Source of the DNA: Akkermansia muciniphila
GTDB taxonomy: Bacteria; Verrucomicrobiota; Verrucomicrobiia; Verrucomicrobiales; V1-33
DNA: 55,343 nucleotides
Assembly (NCBI GenBank): GCA_943333275.1
Contig: CALQSQ010000031.1
Coordinates: 1-55,343 of the forward strand
Direction: 5' to 3'
Shown here: piece by piece, positions 43,721-53,555 of the stretch
How positions within the stretch are numbered: the stretch's first letter is position 1
Layout: the number at the start of each line of letters is the position of its first letter
Program-made: the position numbers and the translations under genes
The notes under the pieces: model-generated
The model's input: only the letters and a program-made list of their open reading frames with translations
The model's database searches: none
What the model was told of the DNA's origin: nothing

Positions 43721-46513
43721 ATGTCCTCCAAGAAAAAGCCCGCCAGTTCCAAGTCCTCCTCCAAATACGTTTACACCTGGGGCGACGGCAAAGCCGATGG
43801 CAACGGCAGCATGAAAGCCCTCCTCGGTGGCAAAGGCGCCAACCTCGCTGAAATGAGCCGCATCGGTCTTCCCGTGCCTCCCGGATTCACCGCCACCACC
43901 GAAGTCTGCACGTATTTCTACGCCAACAAGAAGACCTATCCAGCCGTGCTCCAGACCCAGATGGAAGCTGGCGTGAAGAACATGGAAAAAATCATGGGCT
44001 GCAAATTTGGAGATACCAAGGGCATGCCCCTGCTGGTGGCCGTGCGCTCCGGTGCCCGTGACTCCATGCCCGGCATGATGGACACCATTCTCAATCTCGG
44101 TCTCAACGACGAAACCGTGAAATCCCTCGCCAAGGCCACCAACAATGAGCGTTTCGCCTGGGATTGCTACCGCCGTTTCATCCAAATGTATGGTGACGTC
44201 GTCCTCGGTGTCCAAAAGACCGAAGGCGAAGACCACGAGCCCTTTGAAGTCGTCATCGAAGAATTCAAACACGCCAAATACCACAAGGACATCGTCGATT
44301 CCGAACTCACCGCCGACGACCAGGCTGAGTTGGTAAAGCGTTTCAAAGCTCTCGTGAAAAAACGCACCGGCCATGTTTTCCCCACCGATCCCTGGGAACA
44401 ACTCCGTGGTGCTGCCGGCGCTGTGTTCGGAAGCTGGATGAACGACCGCGCGATCGTTTATCGCCGCAAATACAACATCCCCACCGAATGGGGCACCGCC
44501 GTCAACGTCCAAGCCATGGTCTATGGCAACACGGGCGAAACCTCGGGTTCCGGCGTGGCCTTCACGCGGAATCCCGCCAATGGTGTGAACGAATTCTACG
44601 GTGAATTTCTCATCAATGCCCAGGGCGAAGACGTCGTCGCCGGTGTCCGCACCCCCGAGCCTGTCTCCAAGCTCAAGGCCGCCATGCCCAAGCCCTTTGC
44701 CGAACTCATGAAAGTCCGCGCCATCCTCGAAAAGCATTTCAAGGACGTGCAGGACATCGAGTTCACCGTGCAGGAAGGCCGCCTCTTCATGCTGCAAACC
44801 CGCAACGGCAAGCGCACCGCCGCCGCCGCGCTGAAATTTGCCGCTGACATGGTGAAGGAAAAACTCATCGACTGGGAAACCGCCATCCTGCGCAATCCGG
44901 CCGATCAGCTTGACCAACTCCTCGCCCCGATCTTCGATGTCGCCGACGTCAAGAAGGCCAAGGCCATCGCTACCGGCCTCCCCGCAGGTCCCGGTGCCGC
45001 TTCCGGCAAAATTTACCTCAACGCCGACCGCGCTGCCGCCGCCGAAGCCAAGGGTGAAAAAGTCCTCCTCGTTCGCAACGAAACCAGCCCCGAAGACCTC
45101 CGTGGAATGATCGCCGCCGAAGGCATTCTCACCGCCAAGGGTGGTGTTTCCTCTCACGCCGCTCTCGTCGCCCGTCAGATGGGTAAAGTGTGCGTTTGCG
45201 GCGCTTCCGCCTTGGAAATCGACTACGACAAGAAGACCGTGAAAGCTTCCGGCCAGACATTTAAGGAAGGCGATTTCCTCAGCATCGACGGCACCGCCGG
45301 CACCGTTTACGGCGGCAAGCTCAAGACCGCTCCTTCCGAAATCATCACCGGCATCGTCAGTGGCGACAAGGCAGCCCAGAAGACCGAGAAATTCCAAAAT
45401 TTCCTCGCCCTCATGAAGTGGTGCGAAAAGGCCACCCGCCTCAGTGTCCGCACCAATGCCGACACCCCCGAGCAGACCCGCATCGCGGTCGCCTTCGGCG
45501 CCGTCGGCATCGGCCTCACCCGCACCGAACACATGTTCTTCGAAGGTGATCGCATCGACGCCATGCGCGAAATGATCCTCGCCACCACGCTCGACGCCCG
45601 TCAAGCCGCTCTCGCCAAGCTCCTCCCCTACCAACGGGAAGACTTCATCGGCATCTTCACGGAACTCAAAGGCATGCCCGCCACCATCCGCCTGCTCGAC
45701 CCACCACTCCACGAATTCCTCCCGCACGACGCCAAGTCCCAGGCGGAACTCGCGAAGAAACTCGGTGTCAAAGCCGCAGACATCGCCCACCGCGTCGAGC
45801 AACTCCATGAGTTCAATCCGATGCTAGGTCACCGCGGTTGCCGTCTGGGCATCGCCTACCCTGAGATCACGGAAATGCAGGCCCGCGCCATTTTCGAAGC
45901 CGCTGCCGAAGTGGCCAAGAAGAAGATCAAGGTGAAGCCCGAAGTCATGATCCCGCTCGTCGGCTTCAAGAAAGAATTCGACCTCCAGGCCGAAATCGTT
46001 CACGCCACCGCCAAGAAAGTCATGGCCGAGAAGAAAGTGAAGTTCGACTACCAAGTCGGCACCATGATCGAAGTCCCCCGTGGCGCCCTAACCGCTGATG
46101 AAATCGCCCAAGGCGCCGAGTTCTTCAGCTTCGGCACCAACGACCTCACCCAAACCGCCCTCGGCATCAGCCGCGACGACATGGGCAACTTCCTCATGCC
46201 CTACACCGAAGCCGAAGTGTTCAAGAAGAACCCCTTCGCCACCCTCGACACCACCGGCGTCGGTCAGCTCATGGAAATCGCCGTCAAAAAAGGCCGCTCC
46301 ACCCGCCCCGACATCAAACTCGGCATCTGCGGTGAACACGGCGGTGACCCGGACAGCGTGAAGTTCTGTCACAAGCTCGGCCTCGCCTACGTCAGCTGCA
46401 GCCCCTACCGCGTGCCAGTAGCCCGCCTCGCCGCCGCCCAAGCCGCCATCGAGGAAAAGCGCGCCGCCGCCAGCAAGGCCGCCGCTCCAGCCAAGAAAGC
46501 CAAGAAGAAGTAA
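43721..46513 (+). CDS. ppdK: Pyruvate, phosphate dikinase
   Basis: 930 residues from the ATG at 43721. It interconverts pyruvate + ATP + phosphate and phosphoenolpyruvate + AMP + diphosphate. The N-terminal ATP-grasp domain opens [41 protein letters not shown] and has [21 protein letters not shown]. The swivelling phospho-histidine domain has [21 protein letters not shown]. The C-terminal PEP barrel includes [31 protein letters not shown] and [36 protein letters not shown] lysine/alanine-rich tail is extra. It is followed by a strong terminator. A decayed copy of part of its 3' end lies beyond the Wadjet operon at 53401. Confidence 0.97.
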   Translation: MSSKKKPASSKSSSKYVYTWGDGKADGNGSMKALLGGKGANLAEMSRIGLPVPPGFTATTEVCTYFYANKKTYPAVLQTQMEAGVKNMEKIMGCKFGDTKGMPLLVAVRSGARDSMPGMMDTILNLGLNDETVKSLAKATNNERFAWDCYRRFIQMYGDVVLGVQKTEGEDHEPFEVVIEEFKHAKYHKDIVDSELTADDQAELVKRFKALVKKRTGHVFPTDPWEQLRGAAGAVFGSWMNDRAIVYRRKYNIPTEWGTAVNVQAMVYGNTGETSGSGVAFTRNPANGVNEFYGEFLINAQGEDVVAGVRTPEPVSKLKAAMPKPFAELMKVRAILEKHFKDVQDIEFTVQEGRLFMLQTRNGKRTAAAALKFAADMVKEKLIDWETAILRNPADQLDQLLAPIFDVADVKKAKAIATGLPAGPGAASGKIYLNADRAAAAEAKGEKVLLVRNETSPEDLRGMIAAEGILTAKGGVSSHAALVARQMGKVCVCGASALEIDYDKKTVKASGQTFKEGDFLSIDGTAGTVYGGKLKTAPSEIITGIVSGDKAAQKTEKFQNFLALMKWCEKATRLSVRTNADTPEQTRIAVAFGAVGIGLTRTEHMFFEGDRIDAMREMILATTLDARQAALAKLLPYQREDFIGIFTELKGMPATIRLLDPPLHEFLPHDAKSQAELAKKLGVKAADIAHRVEQLHEFNPMLGHRGCRLGIAYPEITEMQARAIFEAAAEVAKKKIKVKPEVMIPLVGFKKEFDLQAEIVHATAKKVMAEKKVKFDYQVGTMIEVPRGALTADEIAQGAEFFSFGTNDLTQTALGISRDDMGNFLMPYTEAEVFKKNPFATLDTTGVGQLMEIAVKKGRSTRPDIKLGICGEHGGDPDSVKFCHKLGLAYVSCSPYRVPVARLAAAQAAIEEKRAAASKAAAPAKKAKKK

Positions 46514-46540
46514 GCTGCTGCTTCTTTAACGAAAAACTCA

Positions 46541-46573
46541 AAAGCCGCTGGGTTGCCCCAGCGGCTTTTTTTT
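46541..46573 (+). terminator. Rho-independent terminator after ppdK
   Basis: Perfect 12 bp stem (aaagccgctggg, 46541-46552; complement 46557-46568), loop ttgc, and eight T in a row from 46566. It separates ppdK from the Wadjet operon. Confidence 0.93.
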
Positions 46574-46712
46574 GAAAGAACGCGGGCAGTTTGGACCCTG
46601 TGGCAAAAATGGAGCCCAATTTTTATAGTCAACTCAAGGTGGGTAAAATTGCGAAATTCTCAGGCCACGCGAAACGCCTTGCACCTTCCCAGCCTGTCAT
46701 GAACAATCGCTA

Positions 46713-48188
46713 ATGCCAACCCTCAGCCAGCGTCTGTTTGCGAACCTCCCCGACGGCTTCTTCCGTCCGTTGGCCGGGCGGTCTGCGGCGGTTTATGTGG
46801 ATTGTGCGGATGCTTTGGTGGAGGCTGCGGGGGAGGCTGGGAGGTTGCCGCTTACGGATGCGGTGGCGGTGGTGCGGGAGGTGCTCATTTTGCATCCTCG
46901 TGAATCGTTGGAGGCTGATGAAGGTGGTGATCTTACAGATGTTAGGGCGCGGGCGGGGCGGTTTTACAACAAGTTGCTGGAATTCCGTTGGCTGGAGGCG
47001 CATAGCGCTAGTCTCCACGAACGATGGGCGGTCATTTCGCCTGCGTTGCGGCCAGTGTTGCGCATGTTGAAATCTTTGGCGGTTGAGGAATTGGCTGAAT
47101 TGAAGGGCTTTGCCGATACCCTGCGCGGGGTCTGTACCTCGCTGGAAAAGGATGGCGTGCTGGGTCCGCAACGTGAGCCCGATGATCTGCGCAGCGAGGT
47201 GAAAGATCTCTCCGACCGCCTCAGCCATGCCATTGAGCAACTCCACACGGTGGAAAAACTCATCCTGGCATTCGAACGACGCCAGCAATCCTCCACGACT
47301 GGTGCGGAAACGCTGCGCATCTTCTATCATGATTTTTATGAGGGTGAACATATGGTTTGCCAGGACGCGTTGCGTCAGGGCGGTTTACTGTCTCGTTTGC
47401 AACGCGCCCGCAGCATTGTGCGGGAGGCCGTGGACCATCCGGTGGTGCGTCAGCGCTTGGCAGATGCTATCGTGGCATGGCGCGGCGGCACGATGGATGA
47501 GGCCATGGATCGTGCTGAGGCGGAGTTGACGCATTTAGAGCGCTCGCTGGCTGGAATCCGTGCCCGGGCGGATGCGATTGATCTTCGCATTGCTGCGTTC
47601 AATCGTCTATCCATGCAGCGTTTGCGCTATCAAACTGAGCTGCGCGGGCGGCGGCCTGAACTCATGAAACGCTACTGCGATGCCATGAATGCCGCCCATG
47701 CGGGGGATAAATTCAGCCAACTCCATGCTACGAGTGCAAACACAGATCTCACGTTGTTAGTCCCTGCAGCCAGCTTCATTCATGGCATTGCTTCGCTGGC
47801 ACGCCCCCGCAAAGGGCGCGTGGCCGCACCGTTGGGAATGATGGCTGTGCGTGAAACATCCAAAGATGATGCGGCGGAAATGGAGCGTCTGCGCGAGCGG
47901 CAGCGCTTGGCGCTCACGCCTTTACGCGCGGCTCGTTTGATTGCAAAACTTTTGCCCACTAAGGGTCGTCGGGTGACCACTGCGGAGTTTGCGTGTGGTG
48001 GCACGGAGGAGTTGCTAGATCTGATGGCGGCTGCGGCCTACAATCAAGCTCCAGACGGCCACGGCCGGACCGTGCGTTGGCAGATTTCCAGTGCCCGTTC
48101 GGCGGGACTATCGAAACCAGAAGAAATTCCGCAGGATCCGCACGCGGGTTGGAAGGTGGAACGCTTTACCATTGCCCGCACCGCATGA
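46713..48188 (+). CDS. jetA: Wadjet system protein JetA (kleisin-like, MksF role)
   Basis: 491 residues. JetA is the kleisin that bridges the SMC heads of the Wadjet complex, which extrudes plasmid DNA and triggers its cleavage. The start LFANLPDGFFRPLAGRSAAVYVDCADALVEAA and the early R-A-R-FYNKLLEFRWLEAHSASLHERW block resemble the DUF5716-type JetA seen in Wadjet types II/III more than the DUF3375 JetA of type I; this subtype reading is from memory of family patterns and is tentative. A long helical middle follows (for example DAIVAWRGGTMDEAMDRAEAELTHLERSLAGI). The identity is strengthened by the three overlapping downstream genes. Its stop overlaps jetB by four bases. No clear Shine-Dalgarno sequence or promoter is visible in 46574-46712. 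Confidence 0.85.
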   Translation: MPTLSQRLFANLPDGFFRPLAGRSAAVYVDCADALVEAAGEAGRLPLTDAVAVVREVLILHPRESLEADEGGDLTDVRARAGRFYNKLLEFRWLEAHSASLHERWAVISPALRPVLRMLKSLAVEELAELKGFADTLRGVCTSLEKDGVLGPQREPDDLRSEVKDLSDRLSHAIEQLHTVEKLILAFERRQQSSTTGAETLRIFYHDFYEGEHMVCQDALRQGGLLSRLQRARSIVREAVDHPVVRQRLADAIVAWRGGTMDEAMDRAEAELTHLERSLAGIRARADAIDLRIAAFNRLSMQRLRYQTELRGRRPELMKRYCDAMNAAHAGDKFSQLHATSANTDLTLLVPAASFIHGIASLARPRKGRVAAPLGMMAVRETSKDDAAEMERLRERQRLALTPLRAARLIAKLLPTKGRRVTTAEFACGGTEELLDLMAAAAYNQAPDGHGRTVRWQISSARSAGLSKPEEIPQDPHAGWKVERFTIARTA

Positions 48189-48817
48189 GCAGTCTCGCTT
48201 GGCCCACATTTTGGTCGGATATTCCCGAGACGGATCGCACTCCACTGCGCGAGGTGATCTCACAGTTAGTGGGCTGTGGGGTGGTGCCGGGCGATGAAGG
48301 CAGTGGACGGGATTTGTATCGGCTAGTGCGGAACGACTACCAGCAGCACGTGCAGGACTATCTGGCCATCCTCGGGCTGGAACTCATCGTGGACAGCGAT
48401 CCGCCGTTACTGCAAGCGCGACCTGTGCCTGAGGAATGTGATCTGCTGGAAACCTTCACCAAGGCTGAAACGCTGGTCGTGCTGGCATTATGGCGGGTCT
48501 ATGATGAGGCTCGCAGCCAGAGTAATCAGCCAGCAGTGCTCCTAACGTTGAACGATCTCTGGACGCGATGGCAGGTGTATTTTGACCGCATTGATCCGCC
48601 CACCTCGTCCACTCTGCGCGAGGTGTTGCACCATTTGCGCAGGAAGAAATTGATCCGTTTCCAAGAGAGCGAGGATTCCACGCGGCCAGATGATGCGCTG
48701 GTAGAAATCTTACCCACCCTGCCACGGGTGATTCCCTTCGAGAGCCTGGCGGCGTGGCTGGAACGGGCTGCTCTCTATGATCCTCATGCGCCAGAACCCA
48801 CCATTGTGGCCTCATGA
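48185..48817 (+). CDS. jetB: Wadjet system protein JetB (KITE-like, MksE role)
   Basis: 210 residues from the ATG at 48185, which overlaps the jetA stop (ATGA); an earlier in-frame ATG at 47993 lies deep within jetA and is rejected. JetB is the winged-helix KITE subunit that binds JetA near the SMC heads. The sequence has the DUF4194-like pattern RDLYRLVRNDYQQHVQDYLAILGLELIVDSD followed by a wHTH-like region (VLLTLNDLWTRWQVYF, STLREVLHHLRRKKLIRF) and a C-terminal FESLAAWLERA. Length and position are as expected. It overlaps jetC by four bases. Confidence 0.87.
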   Translation: MSSLAWPTFWSDIPETDRTPLREVISQLVGCGVVPGDEGSGRDLYRLVRNDYQQHVQDYLAILGLELIVDSDPPLLQARPVPEECDLLETFTKAETLVVLALWRVYDEARSQSNQPAVLLTLNDLWTRWQVYFDRIDPPTSSTLREVLHHLRRKKLIRFQESEDSTRPDDALVEILPTLPRVIPFESLAAWLERAALYDPHAPEPTIVAS

Positions 48818-51800
48818 GTGCTGTTCCTCGCATTACGCTCAGCCGCATCGTAGCGCTGCATTGGTATGGTTTCCGCCAAGTCATTGACTTGCATGGCCTG
48901 ACGCTTTTTTGCGGAGAGAACGGCACTGGGAAATCTGCGATTCTGGATCTCGTGCAGTTTGTCTTGCTAGGCTCAGGATCCCGTGGAGCGAAATTTAACC
49001 GTGCCGCAACGGGCGATGGAACCAAGCCCCGTGGCCGATCCCGTGACTTACGTGGCTATTGTCTCTGTGATTCCAACACGCAGACAAAGGACGGCCAACC
49101 CCGATTTTTGCGCTCTGGTGGGGTCACGGTTGCTGCGTTGGAATTCACCTGGCCAGCGACCGATGCCGCTGAGCCTCGACGAGAAACATGGGGGGTGAGA
49201 GTGGAGTTCGATGGCCCCACGAGCGATGCGCGTTACGTCTGGTTCATGGCTCCGCAGCGCTTGGAGATCAGTGATGTGCTAGCCGATGATGGCAAAATAT
49301 TTCTCGATGACCTGGCATTCCGCACCCTCATCCAACGCATGGAAAATGGCGGCCTGAAGGGCGATGCCTCATTCCAGCGACACGGGAGTTTCCTAGCGGA
49401 GATGGCGGACCGGCGGCATTTGGGATTCGATGCCATGCAGATGGTGAAGACGTTGCCGGGAGCGCTAGCATTTCAACCGCTGGAAGATTTCGGGCAATTT
49501 ATCCGGGAAAATATTCTGGAACCCGGCTTGCCGGAAGTGCGGGAAGTGCGCCAGAGCCTTGATTCCTTGAGGGATGCCGAGCGGCAAGTGGCAGCGCTGC
49601 ATGATCAGTTAGAGTATTTGCAACGCATCAGTAACCATCATCAAAAATATGCGGTGGCGCAACGCGAAGCCGCCCTGGCTGGTCACTTGGTAAGTGTGTT
49701 GAATCTATCAGAAGCGAGCGAGCGGCACGAGAGAGCAGAGCATGAACTAGCCACACTGCGTGAGAAGTATGCGGACGATCTGAAACGGATGGCTGACGCC
49801 AAAGCGGAGAGTGATGCCGTGGACCATCAACTCGCGGAAGTAAGGCTGGTGGCTGGTCAGGACTCTCAGATCTCCAAACTGGATGACTGCAAACGGGAGC
49901 AGGAAAAGAAGGAAAAGGAAATTGCTCGACTACGACCGCTGGTAAAAAATGCGCGACAATATTTCCTGGATCTGGCGCATGGATGGGATGTGTGGCTGCG
50001 GCGCGCCGAAGGATTGGGATTCACGAGAAGGCCGGATGAAGCGCGGCTCAAGGATCTGCGTTCCGCCAAAGAGACTGAGGCGCATGATGCCGTAGGACGC
50101 TTGGCCGTTTCCTTCAACGACCTTTCCCATGAAGCGAATCGGGAACATTTAGAACCCATCGAAAAAGAATGCGAGACGGTGAAACGTCGCATCGCACAAT
50201 TAGAGCAGGAGCTGCAATCCCTGCTTGCAGGCTCAACGGGGCCTGCTCCGTTGTTGCAAGCGTTAAAGGCTCGCGGAACTTCGGCCCAAGCACTGGGGCG
50301 GGTGGTGGAGGTTAATGCTGGTGCAGAAAATTGGTGGCCCTGGCTGGAAACCTTGCTAGGAGAGGATCGGAAGGCGGTGTTGGTCGAGAAAGCAGACTGG
50401 CTGGGGGCATGGGCCATGTTTCTGAAAACGAAAACAGACGAACCTCTGGTGAATCCCACGGAGTTGGCTGAAATGAAGACAAAGCCGCTCCCAGGCTCCC
50501 TGGCGGCGTTTCTTACCACAACACATCCAGTGGCGCAGAAATGGTTGGATCATCATCTCGGGCAGATCATGCCAGTGACATCTGCGGAGGAACTGGAACG
50601 ACATGAAGCAGCCCTAACGGCAGATGGCATTTTGAAAGCTACGGGCGTGAGGCGTAGGCTGGAACCTGATCGTGAATTTACGCTGGGTGAGGAAGGGCTG
50701 CGACGTAGGCGGGAGGCTCGGGAAGCGGAATTGGCTGTGTGCATCGAACGTCAGGGATCTTTGCAACGGCAGGCAGATTCATGGAAGGCATGGATGAGCG
50801 AAGGTCAACGGATGCGGCTGAATTCCAGTGATACGCCCATTTCCTACAGTGATCTCAATCGCCTGCCGGAGTTGGAACGCGAGGTGAATGGCTTGGCGGA
50901 AACCATCAATATTTTGGAAACTCCTGAGCGCAAAGATTTGCTGGAACGCTTGCGGGTGCTTGATCGCAGCCGTCGTGGATTGGATGAACGCGTGGGTGGT
51001 TTGAAGAAAAGCATCACGGCATTCCAACTCTCGGAGAACCAAGCGAAAGAGGCGCTGGAAGAAGCGGTGCGTCAATTGAAAGACGCTACGCTCGATGAAG
51101 CAGCGAGCCGAGCCACAATGCCTGCGGGCATTCTGGAAACAGAGATCAGCGAGCGCCTAACTAAGGCGATGGCACAATTTCCCAACTGGACGAAACGACG
51201 CGAAGCCGCCACGGGGCAGCGTTCGGCGTTTGAACTAACCGCACAGAACAGTAGGAGGGATCGCGATGATGAGCGCATAAGATTAGCCGATGCGCATGGG
51301 GATTTCCGTCATGAATTCGATGTCGCAGAGCCCAGCAATGACGCTTGGGAGCGGAGGCGGGAGCAATTGGAGACCCATGGACTCGCACATTACATTTCCC
51401 TGGCAGAAGAGCGTCGCAAGGAATGGGAAGAGCGCCTACAGAGTAAAGTGCTGGATGTTTTGAAAGAGAAAATCAGCGAGGCCCAAGACACCATTAGGGA
51501 CCTGAATCGGGCGCTGGACCGGGATGTGGGAAAATTTCGCTACCGCATCGCACAGCATCGGGATCAGACGAAGAGTGCGCTTTGGGAGCTGATCAACAAT
51601 GGGCTGGGAGCCTTGCGGGCAGATGATCCGTTGAGTCAGTTCGCGCAGAAAGATACGCTGGAGAAGGCTCGTCGGGAACTGATGGAAGCCATTGATGCAG
51701 ACGCTGGGGATGAACGTGCGCGACGGGTGCTGGACTATCGTTCCTACCACACGTATGATCTTGAAATGCGGCCCACGGGATTCGCTGGTGAAGGTGGGGT

Positions 51801-52185
51801 TATCCGCCTCAGCCAACATGCCAGAAAGATGAGCGGCGGAGAAAATCAGGCTCCATTCTTTGTCGCCATGTTGGCGGCGTTTCATCGCGTCTATGATCTT
51901 GGCCGCCGTGAACCACGGCAAAACCTAGCCATGGTGGTGATGGACGAAGCGTTCTCGAAGCTGAGCAGCGACCGCATTGACGATTGTCTCGCTTTGGCGA
52001 GAGCGTTTGGGTTGCAGCTCGTGTTGGCATTTCCCATGGACCGACTTGGGACGATGATCGAGCACGCAGAGACTGTCATCGAATGCCGCGTGGAGGTGAA
52101 ACGGGATGAGCAAGGGCAGCCCAAAGAGATCGATAACTGGGTGATCCCATGGAGAAAGGATCGTTTGCTGGAGGTGATGGCATGA
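48814..52185 (+). CDS. jetC: Wadjet system protein JetC (SMC-like ATPase, MksB role)
   Basis: 1123 residues. JetC is the SMC motor that holds and extrudes DNA. Walker A lies near residues 33-41 (LFCGENGTGKSAILDLVQF); long heptad-rich coiled-coil arms run through about 270-450 and 650-980 around a central globular hinge region (about 460-640). The ABC signature is at about 1007 (KMSGGENQAPFF) and Walker B at about 1044 (NLAMVVMDEAFSKLSSDR), followed by a D-loop-like segment and LQLVLAFPMDRLGTM. No zinc hook (CxxC) is seen, which separates it from Rad50/SbcC. All key ATPase residues are present, so the gene looks functional. Confidence 0.93.
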   Translation: MSAVPRITLSRIVALHWYGFRQVIDLHGLTLFCGENGTGKSAILDLVQFVLLGSGSRGAKFNRAATGDGTKPRGRSRDLRGYCLCDSNTQTKDGQPRFLRSGGVTVAALEFTWPATDAAEPRRETWGVRVEFDGPTSDARYVWFMAPQRLEISDVLADDGKIFLDDLAFRTLIQRMENGGLKGDASFQRHGSFLAEMADRRHLGFDAMQMVKTLPGALAFQPLEDFGQFIRENILEPGLPEVREVRQSLDSLRDAERQVAALHDQLEYLQRISNHHQKYAVAQREAALAGHLVSVLNLSEASERHERAEHELATLREKYADDLKRMADAKAESDAVDHQLAEVRLVAGQDSQISKLDDCKREQEKKEKEIARLRPLVKNARQYFLDLAHGWDVWLRRAEGLGFTRRPDEARLKDLRSAKETEAHDAVGRLAVSFNDLSHEANREHLEPIEKECETVKRRIAQLEQELQSLLAGSTGPAPLLQALKARGTSAQALGRVVEVNAGAENWWPWLETLLGEDRKAVLVEKADWLGAWAMFLKTKTDEPLVNPTELAEMKTKPLPGSLAAFLTTTHPVAQKWLDHHLGQIMPVTSAEELERHEAALTADGILKATGVRRRLEPDREFTLGEEGLRRRREAREAELAVCIERQGSLQRQADSWKAWMSEGQRMRLNSSDTPISYSDLNRLPELEREVNGLAETINILETPERKDLLERLRVLDRSRRGLDERVGGLKKSITAFQLSENQAKEALEEAVRQLKDATLDEAASRATMPAGILETEISERLTKAMAQFPNWTKRREAATGQRSAFELTAQNSRRDRDDERIRLADAHGDFRHEFDVAEPSNDAWERRREQLETHGLAHYISLAEERRKEWEERLQSKVLDVLKEKISEAQDTIRDLNRALDRDVGKFRYRIAQHRDQTKSALWELINNGLGALRADDPLSQFAQKDTLEKARRELMEAIDADAGDERARRVLDYRSYHTYDLEMRPTGFAGEGGVIRLSQHARKMSGGENQAPFFVAMLAAFHRVYDLGRREPRQNLAMVVMDEAFSKLSSDRIDDCLALARAFGLQLVLAFPMDRLGTMIEHAETVIECRVEVKRDEQGQPKEIDNWVIPWRKDRLLEVMA

Positions 52186-53396
52186 ACCCGCTGTGGTTAG
52201 TGGAACTCCACCGCCAATGGCAGGCTGTTCGTGGACGGGATGCCGCCGGGCGCAGCAGGGCCTTTTCACGTGAATGGGATGCATTGTTGAATGCTGCTGG
52301 CATCGTCAGCGGTGAGATGAAATTAGTGGCGGTGCGAGAACTTGAAACCCTGGCCGCGAAGGGATATTTGGAAATCCGTCGTCCTGCACGCCGACGGTAT
52401 TTGATCGAGAAGGTCATCTTGCCGCTGAGCCAAGAGCCTTGGCTACGTGGGTTGTTTGGATCAGCCGCTCCTACTGAATTGCACGCAAGGTCATTGAGCG
52501 AGCTCAGCGCGTGGATGGATCAACCTCATCCGTTGCTACCACAGCTCTGGCGGATGTGGTGCCAAACATTGCACAGCACATTTTTAAATCACCGGAACCA
52601 CAGACCATTCTATTCCCATAAGCCAGAGGCGAATAACTCCCTTCTAAGTCTCGTCTTCAAATTGACCGCAAGAACCTGGCCAGACTACACACTGGTGAGG
52701 GATGCTGATGTGGAACTTGGCTACCATACCAAAGTTATCGAGCGCTGTCACTCAAGTCTGGAGGACGCCCTTAGCCAACTTCATGGACGCCCTATGACAC
52801 TGGAATCACTGGGCCTTATCATGACGAATAGCAAACTTCATTTCGATGGGCCACTGAGGTTAGAATTTTCGGATGGCACGCAACATGAAGCAGGCAATCT
52901 ACGGTATGGTGATTGGGTCACGGCAGCAGATTTAGATAGAGCAGTGCGCATCACCACTACCGCCAAGCGACTGCTAAGCGTGGAAAACAGCAAAACGACA
53001 TTCCCCAAGCTGATCGAACTCAACTGTCATCGTGACACACTCATTGTTGCTAGTTCATTTCCCACCACTGCTATCAAACTGCTGCTTGCGAAACTCAGCC
53101 CATCAATCCCGCATCATCATTTCGGGGATACCGATCCCGCAGGATACTTCATCCTTCAAAAACTACGCCAACTTACTATGCGCCCCGTCCAGCCACTGGA
53201 AATGGATTGGCTCCCGCAATTATCCAGTCCGCAGCTGACGGAATACGATCATCGGGTCATCCCGCAACTCCTCGCCACCCCAGATATGGGCGATTGCCAC
53301 CAGTGGCTCCGCACGATGCTGGAAAGTGGACGAAAAGGAAAATTCGAACAAGAAACGCGTGATGTCACTAACGTGTGGAAAAAGCTAGGAACGTAG
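52182..53396 (+). CDS. jetD: Wadjet system protein JetD (TOPRIM nuclease subunit, MksG role)
   Basis: 404 residues from the ATG at 52182, which overlaps the jetC stop (ATGA). JetD is the TOPRIM subunit that cuts the trapped circular DNA. The N-terminal half resembles DUF3322 (LETLAAKGYLEI, WARTWP-like TARTWPDYTLVRDADVELGYHTKVIE). The C-terminal DUF2220/TOPRIM domain has VENSKTTFPKLIE at about 267 (catalytic Glu), LIVASSFPTTAIKLL, and HHHFGDTDPAGYFILQKL at about 313-330 with the metal-binding DxD. All expected acidic residues are there. Its stop codon falls at the very start of a decayed ppdK segment, so the last residues may derive from the junction. Confidence 0.92.
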   Translation: MNPLWLVELHRQWQAVRGRDAAGRSRAFSREWDALLNAAGIVSGEMKLVAVRELETLAAKGYLEIRRPARRRYLIEKVILPLSQEPWLRGLFGSAAPTELHARSLSELSAWMDQPHPLLPQLWRMWCQTLHSTFLNHRNHRPFYSHKPEANNSLLSLVFKLTARTWPDYTLVRDADVELGYHTKVIERCHSSLEDALSQLHGRPMTLESLGLIMTNSKLHFDGPLRLEFSDGTQHEAGNLRYGDWVTAADLDRAVRITTTAKRLLSVENSKTTFPKLIELNCHRDTLIVASSFPTTAIKLLLAKLSPSIPHHHFGDTDPAGYFILQKLRQLTMRPVQPLEMDWLPQLSSPQLTEYDHRVIPQLLATPDMGDCHQWLRTMLESGRKGKFEQETRDVTNVWKKLGT

Positions 53397-53400
53397 TTTA

Positions 53401-53552
53401 GAGAGCCTTTCGGTAATTCTCGACACAGCCAGCGTAGGCCAACTCATACAAACCCCCGTCACCAAAGGCCGCGCCCCTGTCCCGACATTAAGCTCTACGG
53501 AGAACATGATGGTGATCCAGACAGCGTGAGGTTCTGCCTCAAACTCCGGCTC
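53401..53552 (+). pseudogene. Decayed 3' fragment of a ppdK gene
   Basis: Right after jetD the plus strand resembles about 50 codons of the C-terminal part of ppdK (intact gene 46229-46386), broken by frameshifts. In one frame VILDTASVGQLIQTPVTKGRA matches [21 protein letters not shown]. In another, CPDIKLYGEHDGDPDSVRFC matches [22 protein letters not shown]. By eye the nucleotide identity is roughly 70 percent, so it is diverged and not a fresh duplication. It marks the right boundary of the Wadjet island, whose left neighbour is intact ppdK. Confidence 0.85.
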
Positions 53553-53555
53553 ATC

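Noticed and set aside
43697..45808. Minus-strand open frame of 703 codons
   Set aside because: Antisense shadow of ppdK in C-ending codons; the product is Gly/Phe/Glu-rich low complexity.
53401..53552. A short real gene after jetD
   Set aside because: The stretch has frameshifts and aligns with the inside of ppdK, so it is a remnant.
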